Of a stretch of 64,000 bases of DNA, positions 39,655 to 49,863 are shown piece by piece. A model generated the notes under the pieces. That model was not told the DNA's origin and ran no database searches. It worked only from the letters and a program-made list of their open reading frames with translations. Numbering within the stretch: position 1 is the first letter of the stretch; the number at the start of each line of letters is the position of its first letter. Origin of the DNA: Ariolimax columbianus (lineage: Eukaryota; Mollusca; Gastropoda; Stylommatophora; Arionidae). The DNA lies in the NCBI GenBank assembly GCA_036924085.1, contig JAVGWX010000011.1, positions 38,602,970 through 38,666,969 on the forward strand, given 5' to 3'. The position numbers and the translations under genes were made by a program.

Positions 39655-39970
39655 ATCGTCTTCGAAGTTCGTTCTCAAACTCTCGCTACCAAGCCCTGAA
39701 AGGATGATCTTTACAAGTAGCAGGATGTAGTCTGGAGAACGGAATGCTCTGTGTCGTAGTTTACAGCTTGACTGCGATATTTACACCTTCCGATCAGGCA
39801 CATCTGACTTCAGCAGACATATTTTGGTACCAGATTAGAGCAGACTGTTATCTAGGATCACCACGCGAAGATGAACAAGGGTCTTTGGCAGATCTGGTTC
39901 GCTGGCCGTGACGCTAGCAGTCACCTTTATATCTCTGCTCGCTGCAGTTCAAGCATCGCTCAGCATCTTG
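39655..39970 (-). mobile_element. RepB copy, single unit
   Basis: The minus-strand 3' end reads GAGAACGAACTTCGAAGACG. Internal blocks are degraded. The 5' end GGGATCAAGATGCTGAGCG at about 39950-39970 marks a full-length unit without VNTR expansion. Confidence 0.78.
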
Positions 39971-40214
39971 ATCCCAACTCTTTCTTATGGTGACAGTAGG
40001 TGAAGACGGACCTATACCTCTACCTTTATGCGGGGGATATGTGTGGGCTGACTCTGTGTGCGATAAATACTAGAATAAGAACACTGCCACACCGGGAGGT
40101 TGTCGCAAGAGGCGACTAGCAGTGCGGTTGAACCCTTCTAGGGCAGAGGACTCTCCAACTCTTGACATCGCATGACCAACTAATATTATGTAGCCAAAAC
40201 ATCTGCAAATCGTC
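39971..40214. other. Spacer with SINE-F-like scrap
   Basis: 40085-40140 (TCGCAAGAGGCGACTAGCAG) resembles SINE-F. The rest is unassigned. Confidence 0.4.
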
Positions 40215-41010
40215 CCTAACTAACAAAGTCTGATCAGTATGTTTCATCTGACCCTGACTAACATAGTCTGATCAGTTTGTGGGATCAAGATGCTGAGCAG
40301 CGCATGAGCTACAGTGGTCAGCGACCCATAGCTGACTGCTAGCGTCAGGGCCAGCGAACCATAGCTAACAAGACCCTTCTACACCTCCACGTGGTGATCC
40401 TGGATAACATGCTGCAGCAGGCAGACTGGCTAAGGAGAAGGGATCGAAGAGGGAATGCTAACCCGGTACTCAAAAAATGCTTGCTGAAGTCGGATGTGTT
40501 GAACCGAAAGATGCAAATATCGCAGCCAAGCTGTAAACTACGACACAACGCATTCCGTTCTCTGGACTACATTTTGCTACTTAAGCCCTTTCAGGGTTTG
40601 GTAGCGGGAGATTGAGAACGAACGAAGAAGAAGAAGAATATGATCAGTTTGTTTCCCCTGATCCTAACTAACATAGTCTGATCAGTATGTTTCCCCTGAT
40701 CCTAACTAACATTGTCTGAGCAGTATGTTTCCCCTGATCCTAACTAAAATTGTCTGAGCAGTATGTTTCACCTGATCCTAACTAACATAGTATGAGCAGT
40801 ATGTTTCACATGACCCTGACTAACATATTCTGATCAGTATGTTTCACCTGATCCTAACTAACATATTCTGATCAGTATGTTTCACCTGATCCTAACTAAC
40901 ATAGTCTGAGCAGTATGTTTCACATGACCCTGACTAACATAGTCTGATCAGTATGTTTCACCTGATCCTAACTAACATATTCTGATCAGTATGTTTCACC
41001 TGATCCTAAC
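40215..41010 (+). repeat. Variant RepA minisatellite split by RepB
   Basis: Units CCTGATCCTAACTAACATAG plus TCTGAGCAGTATGTTTCA, about 38 bp, at 40215-40279 and 40641-41010 (about 12 units in total). A RepB copy sits between them. Confidence 0.9.
40280..40640 (+). mobile_element. RepB full-length copy (361 bp) with target duplication
   Basis: Flanked by TGATCAGTTTG at 40269-40279 and 40641-40651, a variant of the satellite unit found only at these two places. 5' GGGATCAAGATGCTGAGCAG, one VNTR unit, body, 3' GAGAACGAACGAAGAAGAAG AA tail. Shows the ends and the retroposon nature of RepB. Confidence 0.93.
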
Positions 41011-41147
41011 ATACATCTCATCTCGCCTTTTTGTAATCTTAGCAAAACATCGTTTTCTGTGCCTCCTAACATGTCAATATCGTTACCAAGATGTATGAAA
41101 GATTCGACATTCTGAAGAAGGATGTCTCCCAATACAATTATATCGCT

Positions 41148-41240
41148 GTCATCATCATCATCATCATCATACTTGGCAGAACGTCGCTCTCATCTCAGCC
41201 CTATTATATGAATCTCGATCAACAGTCAGTCTACTCGCCT
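41148..41240 (-). mobile_element. RTEL LINE 3' end with (GAT)n tail
   Basis: Reversed: GCGACGTTCTGCCAAGTATG then (ATG)n at 41150-41172. Matches the end of the RTEL relics at 2110-2180 and 13045-13110. Confidence 0.65.
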
Positions 41241-41638
41241 GCTCTATGCTCAGATTCCCATATCGCAGTCAGTTGTGTTTATTTGTGAAACCTGTATTTT
41301 GTCTCTGTGTATTTTCACACCCAATCGCGTAGGTAGCCTTAAACCTTAATAGACTCAAGTGAATCAGTTGTTATAGTCGCGCTTACGGTTTGTATTATTT
41401 GTTGAATGTCTCTGAACAGCGAGATATTCTTTTATAAACATGGGGAATTGTGTTTGGAGTTTTCTATCCAACTCAGAAGGTCACTCGACACTCAGCCTGT
41501 GTGGTTTGCTGGGTGTGTGGAATACTCTAGTTGGAAAGTTTCTACCCTATATGATTAGGACCTCATTATTAGTTGCCTCTCACAATTCGCTCTAAAACAC
41601 GCACACATACACAGAGGGAAAGAGAGAAAGAACTAAAA

Positions 41639-41674
<36 letters not shown>

Positions 41675-42045
41675 CAGGGAGAGAAGAGACCTCCGGAAAA
41701 ACACTCGAACCATACAGGGGTTGGCGACAATGAAATTGATAGACTGGCTTGCAAAGCAAACATAGTGTGGACATTATATATGGTTAATGAGGGACACCCA
41801 GAAATAAATCAATATCGCCTGGTGAACGATGACACGGAAATCAATAGACCAGGAAACTCTGGATAGTTTAATTCTTGAAATCGAACGTAGTTCAAGCAGA
41901 GATCTGCGTTCTCTATGCGTTCGTTCTGTATTCAGGAGTGTGTACAACCAGCGAGCTATAAGAATAATCAGAATCCATTCACTTCGCCGTATGAAGAAAG
42001 GGTGGCCAATTTGTTTGGGATATGGGAATGAGTCAAACAATTTAG
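41241..42045. other. Unassigned sequence with (GA)n patch
   Basis: 41636-41690 is a GAGA microsatellite. No gene. Antisense frames over it (Leu/Ser-rich) are repeat artefacts. Confidence 0.45.
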
Positions 42046-42049
42046 GAGC

Positions 42050-42300
42050 GAACATCTGCTTCTTCTTTTTTTCGTCCTACTGCTCTTGTCATGCACCTTC
42101 GCAGAAAGGCAGGGGTGCGGAGATCTCTTGTTTGGGCCAGGTGAGAAACTTGTGTGGTCAGCAAGTGGAACCTCCCGAGTGTTTCAGATGCCCCTTCTAT
42201 CCATCTGCGACGAAGGCGACCTCTAGCACGAGGACCCGATACTTGCATGTGATAGGATCTTGCTTTTGGTTGGTCATAATACATCCAAACCACTTGATTT
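42050..42300 (-). pseudogene. LINE RT C-terminal relic (RRRWIEGASETLG type)
   Basis: The minus strand reads GPRARGRLRRRWIEGASETL, then HLLTTQVSHLAQTRDLRTPA and CMTRAVGRKKEEA. GRPRKRWIDGV.E.L and A.DR are standard at the end of RTE-like LINE ORFs. Ends in GAAGAAGAAGC. Confidence 0.8.
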
Positions 42301-43364
42301 ATTCGGCTTCAATGTAGGCATTTACTGTGTTCATTCCAACATTCTGCCTCAAACGTGGTGTTTCGGATACGGTCTCAGATAGACTTTCCAACTACACTTC
42401 GCACACAGCGCATCCCACCGCTCTGAATCTTACTCTTGTGACATTCCAATACGAACCACGATTGACACTGGTAACACAAAGTAGGACTGGAATGCGCGTT
42501 GATCAACCTCTTCTTTGTTGAAAGGCATAGTGCTGGATATGCGCGATAAGGGGAAATCGTTCGAGTAAATTGAACGTTGATCCTGGAATGGAAGCGACAA
42601 CGGATTTATAGTTGTCACAGAAATATTTATAGGATGTGTGGTGTCCTGTGCGTCTGACCCGAGGGCCGTGATATTAAGTTATATCGACATGACAACACAC
42701 AAACACAGGCACATACACCACGTCTGTGTCAGTATCTTTCTCACGCATTGTCTAACTTTATCACACACTCTTTCTCGCTCAATCTGTCTCACTCATTCGT
42801 TATATCAGGCGTTCTCTACCAGGTGCTCCCAAGCACCACGGCGCTCTTTTAATGACATTTGGTGCTCGCGTCATGCATGTAAAAAAACGTGCTCGCGAGC
42901 ACCAATGCTCATGAGACCCATTTTTCAATTCAAACTTTGTTTTGCAAACCCAAACAAAAAATGGTACAACCCATCTATTATATTTTAGGCGACCTGAAAG
43001 TTGTTAAGCTCCACGTTTGCTGCCAGTAAGCGTATTTACTGCTCCATGTTCTGAAATATTTCATGGAGAGGGGGGGGGGGGGGGGGGGGCTTTTCCTGAT
43101 GCTGGTCAAGGTCACCGTTGTGTTACATCGTGGGTACTTGAATTGGTAGACCTCCAGTCCTCCTTAGCGTGAAATATTTGTTTGGTAAAGGTGAAATTCA
43201 TAATCGTTTGGCCGTCAGGAATTTCCATTCGACCTGGATTTAATGAAACGCAAGGAGGCGGCCGAAAGACGGAGATAGCAGAGCTGTGATATTATATAAT
43301 CAACAACGCAGATGTATTGGAGATAACAACCACTGTCAGGGTCTTCTTTTCCATGCTTAGTATT
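42301..43364. other. Unassigned sequence, possible hAT end, G run
   Basis: 42808-42935 contains CAGGCGTTCTCTACCAGG and repeated GGTGCTC/GAGCACC inverted phrases, weakly like a hAT terminus. 43068-43090 is a G homopolymer. No gene. Confidence 0.35.
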
Positions 43365-43702
43365 CGAAGGAACCGATGGCTGGAATCCAATCAGACGATG
43401 AAGGCAACATACTGACCAGGGTGTTGCATCAGGGTCAATACACAGACCAAGACAACAATATATCTTCCACGCAGCGTTTCCTGGAAACATGCTGTTTTCA
43501 AGACAGTTTGGCTGACGAGATGGGATCGATGTGATCCCCGTAGTAGTGAGCGCCACCCAGATGAAGCCAAGCATATCAAAACCGACTGTAGGTCCCTGGT
43601 CCACCTTCATCAGCATGCTCGGTATGTAAGGAAAGCTACTCCAGCCCGCCACTTAACGTCCTTTTCAGGGCGCGCAACAGAGTAAAACTTACTCATTGTG
43701 GA
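43365..43702 (-). mobile_element. RepA copy next to (CAT)n
   Basis: Reversed array scrap (AACATACTGACCAGGGTG), reversed body (GTGATCCCCGTAGTAGTGAG, CACCTTCATCAGCATGCTC), left end TACTCATTGTGGACACTAAA then CAACAACATCATC. Confidence 0.85.
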
Positions 43703-43885
43703 CACTAAACAACAACATCATCATCACCATCATCATCAGCATTATCATCACCATCATAATCATCATCACCATCATCAGTATTATCATCACCAACATCATC
43801 ATCACCATCATCATCACCATCATCACACCACTATCACCACCGTCATCACCAACATCATCATCACCATCATCATCATCATCAGCGT
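43703..43885. repeat. (CAT)n microsatellite
   Basis: CATCAC/CATCAT triplets at the RepA end, where other copies carry CAA. Confidence 0.96.
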
Positions 43886-43959
43886 CATAATCCTGTTTAA
43901 TCAGCGCACAGGCTGGTTGTAAGGTTGTCTCAGTATGTCTCTCCGTTTGACCCTATGCT

Positions 43960-44600
43960 GCAGCTCTCTTCATTTCAGCACAGGTCCGTACTTCAAAGCC
44001 TCTTCATGCCTGAGATGTAAAGGCGGGTCTTGGTCGCCCCCTTCTTCTTTACCCCAGAATCTTGCCCTCTTGAATATTCTGTAGCAGACGTCGATGTCGT
44101 ATTCTGTGTCCCAGGAAACTCAAAACTTCGTTTCTCTATTATTGTCCATATTTGTCCTTGTGCGCCCCACTTCAATGAGAACATTGTCATTGGATCTTCT
44201 TTTGTCCAACTCACTCTTGCGAGTCTACGATAGCAATACAATTTCAAAAGCGCCCAAACGAGGACGGCGTGGCCTAGTGGTTAAGTGGCATGGCTCACAA
44301 CCCGAAGGTGCTGGGTTCGATCCCCATCACAGCACCAGCCGTTACCCCGGGGAAGCAAACCCTTAGAAAATGCAGGAGGAACCTGACCCTTACATAAAAT
44401 GCATGCTGAAGTCGGATGCACTGGGTCGACAGGCGCAAAATAAAAACCACAGTGCAACGCACACCGCCTTGGGTGATTAAAGAAATAAGGCGAACGAAAA
44501 AAAAAAAAAAAGCGCCCAAACATCTTTCCTCTTTCTCTTCTAGAGTCCAAGTTCCAGTCCCATTCAGTTTAATAGACCATTCACCAGTAGTAATTATTCT
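43960..44600 (-). pseudogene. LINE RT C-terminal relic interrupted by SINE-D
   Basis: Minus strand: GTWTLEEKEE (44570-44530), then after the SINE LYCYRRLARVSWTKEDP (44240-44190) and decayed remains of the AQRSLLTTI...F.GH region, then FKRARFWGKEEGGDQDP-like remains. Matches the YRRM.RI.WTD...N C-terminal block of craniofacial-annotated LINE ORFs. Confidence 0.68.
44260..44507 (+). mobile_element. SINE-D copy with 14-bp target duplication
   Basis: AAAAGCGCCCAAAC at 44246-44259 and 44508-44521. Head GAGGACGGCGTGGCCTAGTG, B-box GGGTTCGATCCCC, body CCGTTACCCCGGGGAAGC, tail GCGAACG then a 15-A run. Best-preserved SINE-D. Confidence 0.94.
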
Positions 44601-45592
44601 TATCTTCAGTGCTATCCTGATAATCTTCGAGGCTTGCAATTTCTGTTTTATCATCACATATAGATTTAAAATGAGATTAAATATCGATACGGCATGGGGA
44701 TGGGAGGAGGGGGCTAACAAGGAAAGAAGAACAGTATGTTTTAACATCACAAAATACAGACATTTGTAGCGAGCCATAATCTTTTATGTACTTCTCAGTT
44801 GAAGCTGAAAAAAAAGAATCAAAGCTGAGTTGGCACAAATCCATCCCAGACCCGTTGACCTTGGCTGGTGCAGATATGACGTAGTGTCGTCCCCTGATAA
44901 CTCTCTGCCTTGTTAATTACAGGATTGGAACGGAGAGAATGGCAACACAGGGCGTTTCTTTTGTGGTTGTAATCTCTGACATCAGCATCCATCTGAATTA
45001 CGCAACGATGTTATCGCCGCAGTGCATCACTGACCTCGGTTGTATAAGGCAGTCGGGGAGTTTAACTGTCTGCTTTAGTCACGGCCAGATAAAGTCGTTA
45101 CCACAGTGGTAAGGGAACCCTGAGCACAGATTAAGTAGGGGGTACTCATGCAGACTTGTCATTCTTCTTCTTTTTAGCGTTCTTTTGTCCTGCGTGCGCC
45201 TTTCAGCTTCAGGTTATGAAGAGGTTTCTTCTCCGGGTTCTAGAATGTGCTTCGTGCGTGGGGGAGTGTCACGGCTTGACTAAAACTTGACTCTCTGATT
45301 TCGTTCATCAATTCCTTTTTCTCACCCCCAATGTCTCCAAGATTAGCTTATTTGTTTTTTCTTCACAAGGTACGTCCCATTCTTCATTCCCATTTTAACA
45401 TGCATCATGCTTTTCTCCAAATGTTTGTTCATTGTTCACATTTCGGTACTTGCGTTTTAATTCACCCCAAACAGTCCATTTCGTGTTATGGGGAGGATAT
45501 GCCAATATAATTTTATTTTAAAAAAATAATTAAAGACTTAGATAAAGATAGATTTGCAGAAAAGATGGTTATATTCAGTTTTGTGAAGGGAT
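44601..45592. other. Unassigned spacer
   Basis: About 1 kb without any recognised element or gene. AT-rich patch at 45510-45535. Confidence 0.4.
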
Positions 45593-45628
45593 AGGGTTAT
45601 GGTTAGGGTTAGGGTTAGGGTTAGGGGA
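45593..45628 (+). repeat. Interstitial telomere-like (TTAGGG)n
   Basis: Three to four perfect TTAGGG units with flanking degenerate units (ATAGGG, TTATGG). Confidence 0.92.
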
Positions 45629-45639
45629 CTAAGTAAGAT

Positions 45640-46305
45640 GGCCGCGCCTTAGTGGTTGCGCCCTCGACTCTCTCCGGTGTTTGTGTCGAGTTTTCCGATG
45701 TTTGGTGGTTCCTGTTCAGATTATTTCACACAACTCCTTAACCAGGTGGTATCACAGACTTTATTATGTGGAATAGATGTGCTTTCGATCGGTTATCCTG
45801 TTTGTTATGCTGCATTTCGCTGCATTCCATGCCAAGCTCAAGCCGTGGGAAACCAGTCTATGACGGAGTTCACCGTTCCGCTTAACTGCACACCAGAATT
45901 CAGTCCAGGTTACCACTACTCAAGGACATTTCTGCTCAGACTGAAGCCGACTTCCTCCTGCCCGTCCCTCCACCGGAGGTTACACGATACCTCTCCCAAC
46001 CTTCTATTCTCAGCTCAACAAGGGCCACGCTGACCAACAAGTGGACACAATCAGAAGCCTCGGCGGCGGGACACGTAAAAACAGGGAGTTTGACAGGGAC
46101 ATACACGGACAGCTTGACACAAACATTGGTCTTACACACTCCTTGCGGCGCTCATCTCAAGGCTGCGGAGTACACGGCTCCATCTAGGGAGTCTATAAGG
46201 ATTTCGGTCGACACGCTACGCATGAACACAGCTTCAGCAGTTGGACAGGGTAGTGGTCGATCGACCCAACGGGCCTTCGACGCCTACGCGAACATTATTA
46301 TTATT
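45640..46305. other. Unassigned sequence with tRNA-like start
   Basis: GATGGCCGCGCCTTAGTGGT at 45640-45660 resembles a SINE head. A 126-codon frame at 45656-46033 has no recognised motif. Undetermined. Confidence 0.3.
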
Positions 46306-46318
46306 ATTACTATGGCTG

Positions 46319-46679
46319 GCTTGGCTTAGCTTCGTTCGTTCTCAATCTCCCGCTACCAAACCCTGATACGCGTATAAGTAGCAGAATGTAGTCCAGAGAA
46401 CGGAATGTGTTATGTCGTAGTTTACAGATTGACTGCGATATTTGGACCTTTCGGTCCAACACATCCGACTTCAGCAAGCATTTTCTGAGTACCGGGTTAG
46501 CATTTCCTCATCGATCTCTTCTCCTTAGCCAGTCTGCTCTGTTGCAGCCTATTATCAAGGATCACCGCGTGGAGGTGTAGAAGGGTCTTGGCAGCTCTGG
46601 TTCGCTGGCCCTGACGCTAGCAGTCAGCTATGGGTCCCTGACCGCTGTAGCTCATGCGCTGCTCAGCATCTTGATCCCC
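46319..46679 (-). mobile_element. RepB full-length copy (361 bp), AAGCC tail type
   Basis: Flanked by ATTACTATGGCTG (46306-46318) and ATTACTATGGTTG (46680-46692), a 13-bp target duplication with one mismatch. Minus strand 5' GGGGATCAAGATGCTGAGC, 3' AACGAACGAAGCTAAGCCAA. Confidence 0.92.
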
Positions 46680-46963
46680 ATTACTATGGTTGAGATTATG
46701 GTTAGGATTAGAGCTAAGATTAGTGTCATAGTTAGATTTAGGGCTAGGGTTAGGATTAGAGCTAAGATTAGTGTCATAGTTAGATTTAGGGCTAGGGTTA
46801 GGATTAGAGCTAAGATTAGTGTCATAGTTAGATTTAGGGCTAGGGTTAGGATTAGAGCTAAGATTAGTGTCATAGTTAGATTTAGGGCTAGGGTTAGGAT
46901 TAGAGCTAAGATTAGTGTCATAGTTAGATTTAGGGCTAAGGTTAGGATTAGGGTAAGATAACA
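46680..46963 (+). repeat. 48-bp satellite of degenerate telomere hexamers
   Basis: About 5.5 units. Each 48-bp unit splits into eight hexamers related to TTAGGG (TTAGGG, CTAGGG, TTAGGA and so on). Frames with 16-residue periods on both strands are artefacts. Confidence 0.93.
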
Positions 46964-47555
46964 TGGCTGTTATTATACCCCTTAACAGCATATATAATGG
47001 CATTCTGCTGTAAAAACTGATGCTAATCATCTTATCATGGACTACCGTTGGCTGACAGAGTCAAGAAATTACTAAGACGGCAGGAGCAAGGAGTACCAGA
47101 AATCCTTGTCTATTCTCGCAAAATATTTGACACCACCAACGTTAAAAGTGGACTATTCTATGACGATAGTTCCTCAACTTCGGTGCTAAAAGTATACTTT
47201 TCCTTTGTTTGGGCTGCATTATGGATCAATTACCCACGTCTCGACGCCGTACGGTAATGACAAGCATCCATATATACATAATACTCGACCACTCGCATTT
47301 GTAATTTGTGAGTTATTTGATTGGATGTCAGTATTTGACTTCTGCTGAAGAATACACATTCAACTATCAATATTCTCTTGATTTCTATTCCGCTTGTGAT
47401 TGAACATGATTGCCTAATGGGCTAGGTGCCAGGACAAATGTGGCTAAGAATCTCTGTTCTAGATTACACGCGAGAACACAATGTTTGCGTGGGCGTTACA
47501 CATCAGTTTACAAAGCACTTGGAAAGGCGTGTTGAAATAAGTATTCTCAGAACGT
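46964..47555. other. Unassigned spacer
   Basis: Nothing recognised. Confidence 0.4.
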
Positions 47556-47559
47556 TAAG

Positions 47560-47835
47560 TACAGTGGCGAAGTGGTTAAGTCGTCGGCTTCGTGATCTGG
47601 TGGTGTGGGTTCGACTCCGGACTCCGCCGTATTTTTCAAGGGTGCTTGAAGCGGAGTCCCCTTCATCTCGTAGTCGCCCCGTAGTCGTCTTTTCGTTGAC
47701 TTGCCACTGGGGTCGGGCGGCTCGAGACGAGAGAGTGAAGATAACAAGTAGCACAGTTAATCCTTACTAAAAATAGCACTAGCAAATAAATTATGCCATC
47801 ATCGTCTACGATGGACGACGGCCTTTGCCTTGCAA
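47560..47835 (+). mobile_element. SINE-C copy with consensus A and B boxes
   Basis: TGGCGAAGTGG matches A-box TRGYNNANNGG, and GGTTCGACTCC matches the B-box exactly about 40 bp on. Body CCGCCGTATTTTTCAAGGG, CTCGTAGTCGCCCCG, AAATAAATTATGCCATCATC. Confidence 0.88.
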
Positions 47836-47984
47836 GCACAGCTTCAAGATGTGTATAGCATTTTCGTGAATACCTTTTCAATTGTTTGTGACAAACGTGT
47901 TTTCTCAGCCTCTGAAGCTAATTGGGCCAAGGTCAGAGCGACACGACATGGGGCATCCTGGTAAATCTTTCCTATACCTTCTAG

Positions 47985-48270
47985 GGGGACTCAGTGGTCT
48001 CGAGGCAATGGTGACCGCCTTGGGTGCCGGAGTTCGCGCATTCGAATCACGGTGCGAATCGGGAGTTTTTTTTTTGCACATGGATGTTCTGATAAAAAGT
48101 ACCCAGATCTCTCGGTAGTGAGATCAGACTCTCCTTTTCAGTGTCGAGCATGTTAAAAATCCATTGGCGGTTGGAAATCGGAAAGAGTATGCTCAACTGC
48201 CGCTGCCCGGACAAAATTCAAATTAAAAATCTATCCAAGTTATTTGTTCCTTGCCCCGGATGGTTTCCCA
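47985..48270 (+). mobile_element. SINE-E copy, complete
   Basis: Head GGACTCAGTGGTCTCGAGGC, B-box-like GCATTCGAATCACGG, body GGGAGTTTTTTTTTTGC, GAGATCAGACTC, CTCAACTGCCGCTGCC, 3' ATTAAAAATCTATCCAAG. Directly followed by RepB. Confidence 0.87.
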
Positions 48271-48279
48271 GCATTGTAA

Positions 48280-48440
48280 TTGACTTAGCTTTGTTCGTTC
48301 TCAATCTCCCGCTCCCAAATCCTAAAAGAGCTTAGTAGCAGAATGTAGTCCAGAGAACGGAATGCGCTGTGTCGGAGTTTACAGCTTAAATGCGATATTT
48401 GCACCTTTCGGTTCAACACATCCGACTCCGGCAAGCATTT
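48280..48440 (-). mobile_element. RepB 3' fragment
   Basis: The minus-strand 3' end reads GAGAACGAACAAAGCTAAG. The body runs to CTCAAAAAATGCTTGCCGGA. The VNTR half is absent. Confidence 0.8.
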
Positions 48441-48700
48441 TTTGAGTAATTAGTGTTTAAGTCAGGCATTACTGGTCACGTACTTTAAATTCATGTAATC
48501 AGTCAGTGATGTTAAATTGCGCTTAAAGTCATTAGCACTTGGAGTCAATTCATTTGTTGGAAGTTGGAACCTGAGTGCCTTTCTCGACTGTGGTTGCCGT
48601 GGATGGGTGAATAAACCACATTTAAAGAAAGTGCCATATCTCTGGGAGTTTATAATGTGTTGTCAGAGAAGGTTTAGAAGGAAATTGAAGTGAAAGAAAT
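48441..48700. other. Unassigned spacer
   Basis: Nothing recognised. Confidence 0.4.
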
Positions 48701-48713
48701 CAAACGAACGAGT

Positions 48714-49380
48714 GGAGACGGCGTGGGCTAGTGGTTAACTTAACTTAACGTCTTTATACTGGTTTAGAAGAGTCTGCAGAGTCTGTATACAACCAGTTTT
48801 ATTTACATCACCTTGCTCTTTAAGCTATACGCATCCAGTTTATTCTTAAATGCGTTAACTGTTCCTGTCTCCACCACCTTCCTTGGCAATGCATTTCAAG
48901 CATTCACAACTTTCTGACTAATAAAAAATACTTCCTAATATCTAATCTGGACCTTTCCTTAGTCAACTTGTAGCTGTTAAGTAACCAATGGTCACTCGTA
49001 AGACCAATCCTAGCAGAAAAAACGTCTTCCACAGCGTGTGCAAGGCAAATCATGACTGTTTGCGGACTGTTTACCTACTTCTGTTGATATATCACCCGAG
49101 CCAGCAGCTTTATTATCTATTAGAGGACGGCGTGGGCTAGTGGTTAAGTGACAAGGCTCATAGCCAAAAGATGCTGGGCTCGATCCCCATCACAGCACCG
49201 GCCGTTACCCCGGGGAAGCAAACCCTTAGAAAATACAGGAGGAAGCAGACCCTTACATAAAATGCATGCAGAAGTGGAATGTACTGGGCCGACAGGCGCA
49301 AAATAAAAACCACAGTGCAACGCACACCGCATTGGGGATTCGAAAAATAAGGCGAACGCCAAAAAAACAAAACAAACAAA
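48714..49380 (+). mobile_element. SINE-D copy split by an L2L insertion
   Basis: Outer target duplication CAAACGAACGAGT at 48701-48713 and 49381-49393 (perfect 13 bp). SINE head at 48714-48738, then an insertion, then the head again and the rest of SINE-D at 49126-49380 with tail AAAAAAACAAAACAAACAAA. Confidence 0.95.
48739..49125 (-). mobile_element. L2L-containing insertion with 22-bp target duplication
   Basis: The 22 bases at 48717-48738 and 49126-49147 are identical and belong to the SINE-D head. The insert starts with the L2L 3' end (CTTAACTTAACGTC on plus), has L2L sequence to about 48975, and then 150 bp of unassigned sequence that may be an upstream L2L part or co-mobilised DNA. Confidence 0.88.
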
Positions 49381-49393
49381 CAAACGAACGAGT

Positions 49394-49829
49394 ACATTTT
49401 GTTTAGAGATATCAAAATAGGGGAGATAATCGCGAAGTGCTGCTAGGCGATGTAAGTAAATCGATTACAAACGGATATTAAGAAATCAAAGAAAATGATT
49501 TATTATTGTACTTACATTGCCCCGTATTCATTAGTTAGTTGTCTTTCCACTTGTGCCGTTAAGCGCCGTGGGGAGCGTACGTCGTTTATTTTGCGCCAAG
49601 TGCGTTGCGTCGGTCAATGTGATACCGTATTGTAATCACTCTAATATCATCTATCCACCTGCCTTGGGGCCGCCCTCTTATCCTGTAGCCAGATCTACGA
49701 GTGCTTTAAACCATCAGTGGGAAAAAGATAAATTAAACAAAATGTTAAAAGTTAATGAAAGTTGTTTAATGAAAATTAAAAAAATTGGGTATGGTCAGAT
49801 ACCGCACGGAGACAAGAACACGGACAAAA
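49394..49829. other. Unassigned spacer
   Basis: A 115-codon open frame begins at 49553 but has no recognised motif. Confidence 0.35.
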
Positions 49830-49863
49830 CCTACGTTACGACTAATAGGTCTTCATCAGGGAC
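49830..49863 (-). ncRNA. Hammerhead-ribozyme-like core, probably inactive
   Basis: The minus strand reads CTGATGA, then a short hairpin (GAC CTATTA GTC), then GTAAC. The order matches the hammerhead catalytic core CUGAUGA - stem II - GAAA, but the third block has GUAA for GAAA, and stem III is short or unclear. Hammerheads of this compact type are known from Penelope-like elements. Speculative. Confidence 0.3.

Noticed and set aside
44263..44336. Possible true tRNA gene
   Set aside because: The head has A- and B-box-like sequences but continues into a SINE body with a poly-A tail and a target duplication, and a standard cloverleaf is not evident.
45656..46033. 126-codon frame as a host exon
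   Set aside because: No recognised domain, no clear splice signals and a SINE-like start. Left as unassigned.
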